Below are positions 4,422-5,394 of a DNA stretch of 5,394 bases, in pieces. Under the pieces are notes generated by a model. It searched no databases. It was not told the origin of the DNA and worked only from the letters and a program-made list of their open reading frames with translations. The translations under genes were made by a program, and so were the position numbers. The stretch covers positions 1 to 5,394 of the forward strand of contig CAKUCT010000132.1 of the NCBI GenBank assembly GCA_934643765.1, in the 5' to 3' direction. Each line of letters begins with the position of its first letter. The stretch's first letter is position 1. Source of the DNA: an uncultured Oscillospiraceae bacterium. GTDB lineage: Bacteria; Bacillota; Clostridia; Oscillospirales; Oscillospiraceae.

Positions 4422-5394
4422 TCAGAAGACTTGCAGGATGTAACCCTTGAGATAGAGCGACTGGTCGGCCGAGAGGGAGGCCGGGTGGTCGCGCGACTGC
4501 ATGAGAATTTCAAGCAGGCGCGCGTCGCGGCCAGCATCACGCGCGGCTTCGCGGAGCATGGTGAGGAAGAGTTCGGGCGTCATAAACTGGCTGCACGAGC
4601 ACGAGACGAGAAAGCCGCCGGGCGCAAGCATCTTCATGCAGCGCAGGTTCAGCTCTTTATAGCCGCGGTAGGCGTTATCGAGGGCCTTGCGGCTTTTGGC
4701 AAAGGCGGGCGGGTCGCAGATGACAAGGCCGAAGCGGCGGTTTTCATCGGACCAGACTTTGGCGAGGTCAAAGACGTTTTCGCAAACCGTGGTGATTTTG
4801 TCCTCCACGCCGTTGAGGGCGGCATTCTGACGGACGAGACTGAGGGCCTGCTCGGAGACGTCGACCGAGGTGACGTGCGCGGCGCCGTAGAGCGCGGCAT
4901 GGATGGAGAAGCCGCCGGTGCAGCAGCAAAGGTCGAGGACGGTTTGGCCCTTGCAGTAGGGGCGGATGCGGCCGCGGTTTTCCTGCTGGTCGAGGAAGTG
5001 GCCGGTTTTCTGGCCGGTGGGGATGGAGACGAGCATGCGCGCGTCATGTTCGCGGATTTCAATCGGGTCCGGAACCGAGCCGTAGACGCAGCCAGTCAGC
5101 TGCGGCAGGCCCTCTTTTTCGCGGACGGGAAGATCGTCACGCTCGTAGATGCCAAGGGGATGGAAGAGCTCGGCCAGAATGTCGATGATGTCCTGCTTCC
5201 AGGCCTCCAGGCCGAGGCAGACGATCTGAAAGCTCAGGCAGTCTGCAAATTTGTCGACGGTCAGGCCGGGAAGGCCGTCCGTCTCGCCGAAGACGACGCG
5301 GCAGGAATCGGAAAAGCCGAGCTGCTGGCGCACGCGCCAGGCTTGTTCTATGCGGGCGCGGAAAAACGCGCGGTCAATGGGCTCGTCCGGATTG
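4422..5394 (-). CDS. rlmI: RlmI-type 23S rRNA (cytosine-C5) methyltransferase (5'-truncated by window edge)
   Basis: The visible 323 residues are the central and C-terminal parts of a class I SAM-dependent methyltransferase. RlmI methylates C1962 of 23S rRNA (E. coli numbering). The fragment begins NPDEPIDRAFFRARIEQAW, typical of the linker after the N-terminal PUA domain; about 70 residues including that domain are missing beyond the right edge (family length about 390-400). Residue numbers below count from the first visible residue. FLDQQENR occurs at 133-140. SAM-binding motif I is VLDLCCCTGGF (152-162), with SVDVS at 176-180. Motif IV is CDPPAFAKS (227-235). Motif VI is SCSCSQF (264-270), containing the probable catalytic cysteine. 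A GTG at 5331-5333 is internal, since the conserved frame continues upstream to the edge. RlmL/RlmK and other m5C enzymes are more distant alternatives. Confidence 0.9.
   Translation of the reverse strand, partial: NPDEPIDRAFFRARIEQAWRVRQQLGFSDSCRVVFGETDGLPGLTVDKFADCLSFQIVCLGLEAWKQDIIDILAELFHPLGIYERDDLPVREKEGLPQLTGCVYGSVPDPIEIREHDARMLVSIPTGQKTGHFLDQQENRGRIRPYCKGQTVLDLCCCTGGFSIHAALYGAAHVTSVDVSEQALSLVRQNAALNGVEDKITTVCENVFDLAKVWSDENRRFGLVICDPPAFAKSRKALDNAYRGYKELNLRCMKMLAPGGFLVSCSCSQFMTPELFLTMLREAARDAGRDARLLEILMQSRDHPASLSADQSLYLKGYILQVF

Noticed and set aside
3614..4540. 308-codon minus-strand open frame spanning the P-loop gene and the intergenic palindromes
   Set aside because: It crosses two hairpins and the bidirectional terminator, overlaps three genes and shows no domain. 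The plus-strand P-loop gene has a Walker A motif, promoter and ribosome binding site.

Overview
This window looks like chromosomal housekeeping DNA from a GC-rich anaerobic Firmicute. The best guess is a gut Clostridia / Oscillospiraceae-type lineage. The reasons are strong AGGAGG-type ribosome binding sites, sigma-A-like promoters, and a gene set (MtaB, DacF-type carboxypeptidase, HPr-like protein, RlmI) typical of that group. This taxonomic call is inference. No phage, insertion sequence, CRISPR array, tRNA or rRNA was seen.

Layout. Positions 1-511 (minus strand) hold the N-terminal 170 residues of the tRNA methylthiotransferase MtaB, which runs off the left edge. A 184-base AT-rich divergent region with two perfect dyads separates it from a plus-strand 83-residue HPr-like protein (696-947), which is closed by an intrinsic terminator. 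A DacF-type D-alanyl-D-alanine carboxypeptidase follows (1097-2248); a 9-bp-arm inverted repeat lies immediately upstream and touches its ribosome binding site. Next, behind a clear promoter and a GC-rich leader hairpin, comes a 429-residue protein (2377-3666) whose whole length aligns with glucose-6-phosphate isomerase but whose active-site motifs are all altered. Its own promoter, overlapped by a dyad, then drives a 137-residue P-loop protein (3800-4213). A palindrome-rich intergenic block (4214-4414), ending in a bidirectional terminator, separates it from a convergent minus-strand gene for an RlmI-type 23S rRNA methyltransferase, whose N-terminus lies beyond the right edge.

How they work together. 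The two edge genes are RNA-modification enzymes and DacF trims cell-wall peptides. The three middle proteins of interest (HPr-like, isomerase-like, P-loop) appear to be transcribed mostly as separate units. The striking theme is that two are recognisable relatives of sugar-metabolism proteins (PTS HPr and phosphoglucose isomerase) in which the catalytic residues are gone while the reading frames stay intact. They are therefore likely to be repurposed as regulatory or binding proteins. No evidence in the window shows that they act in one pathway.
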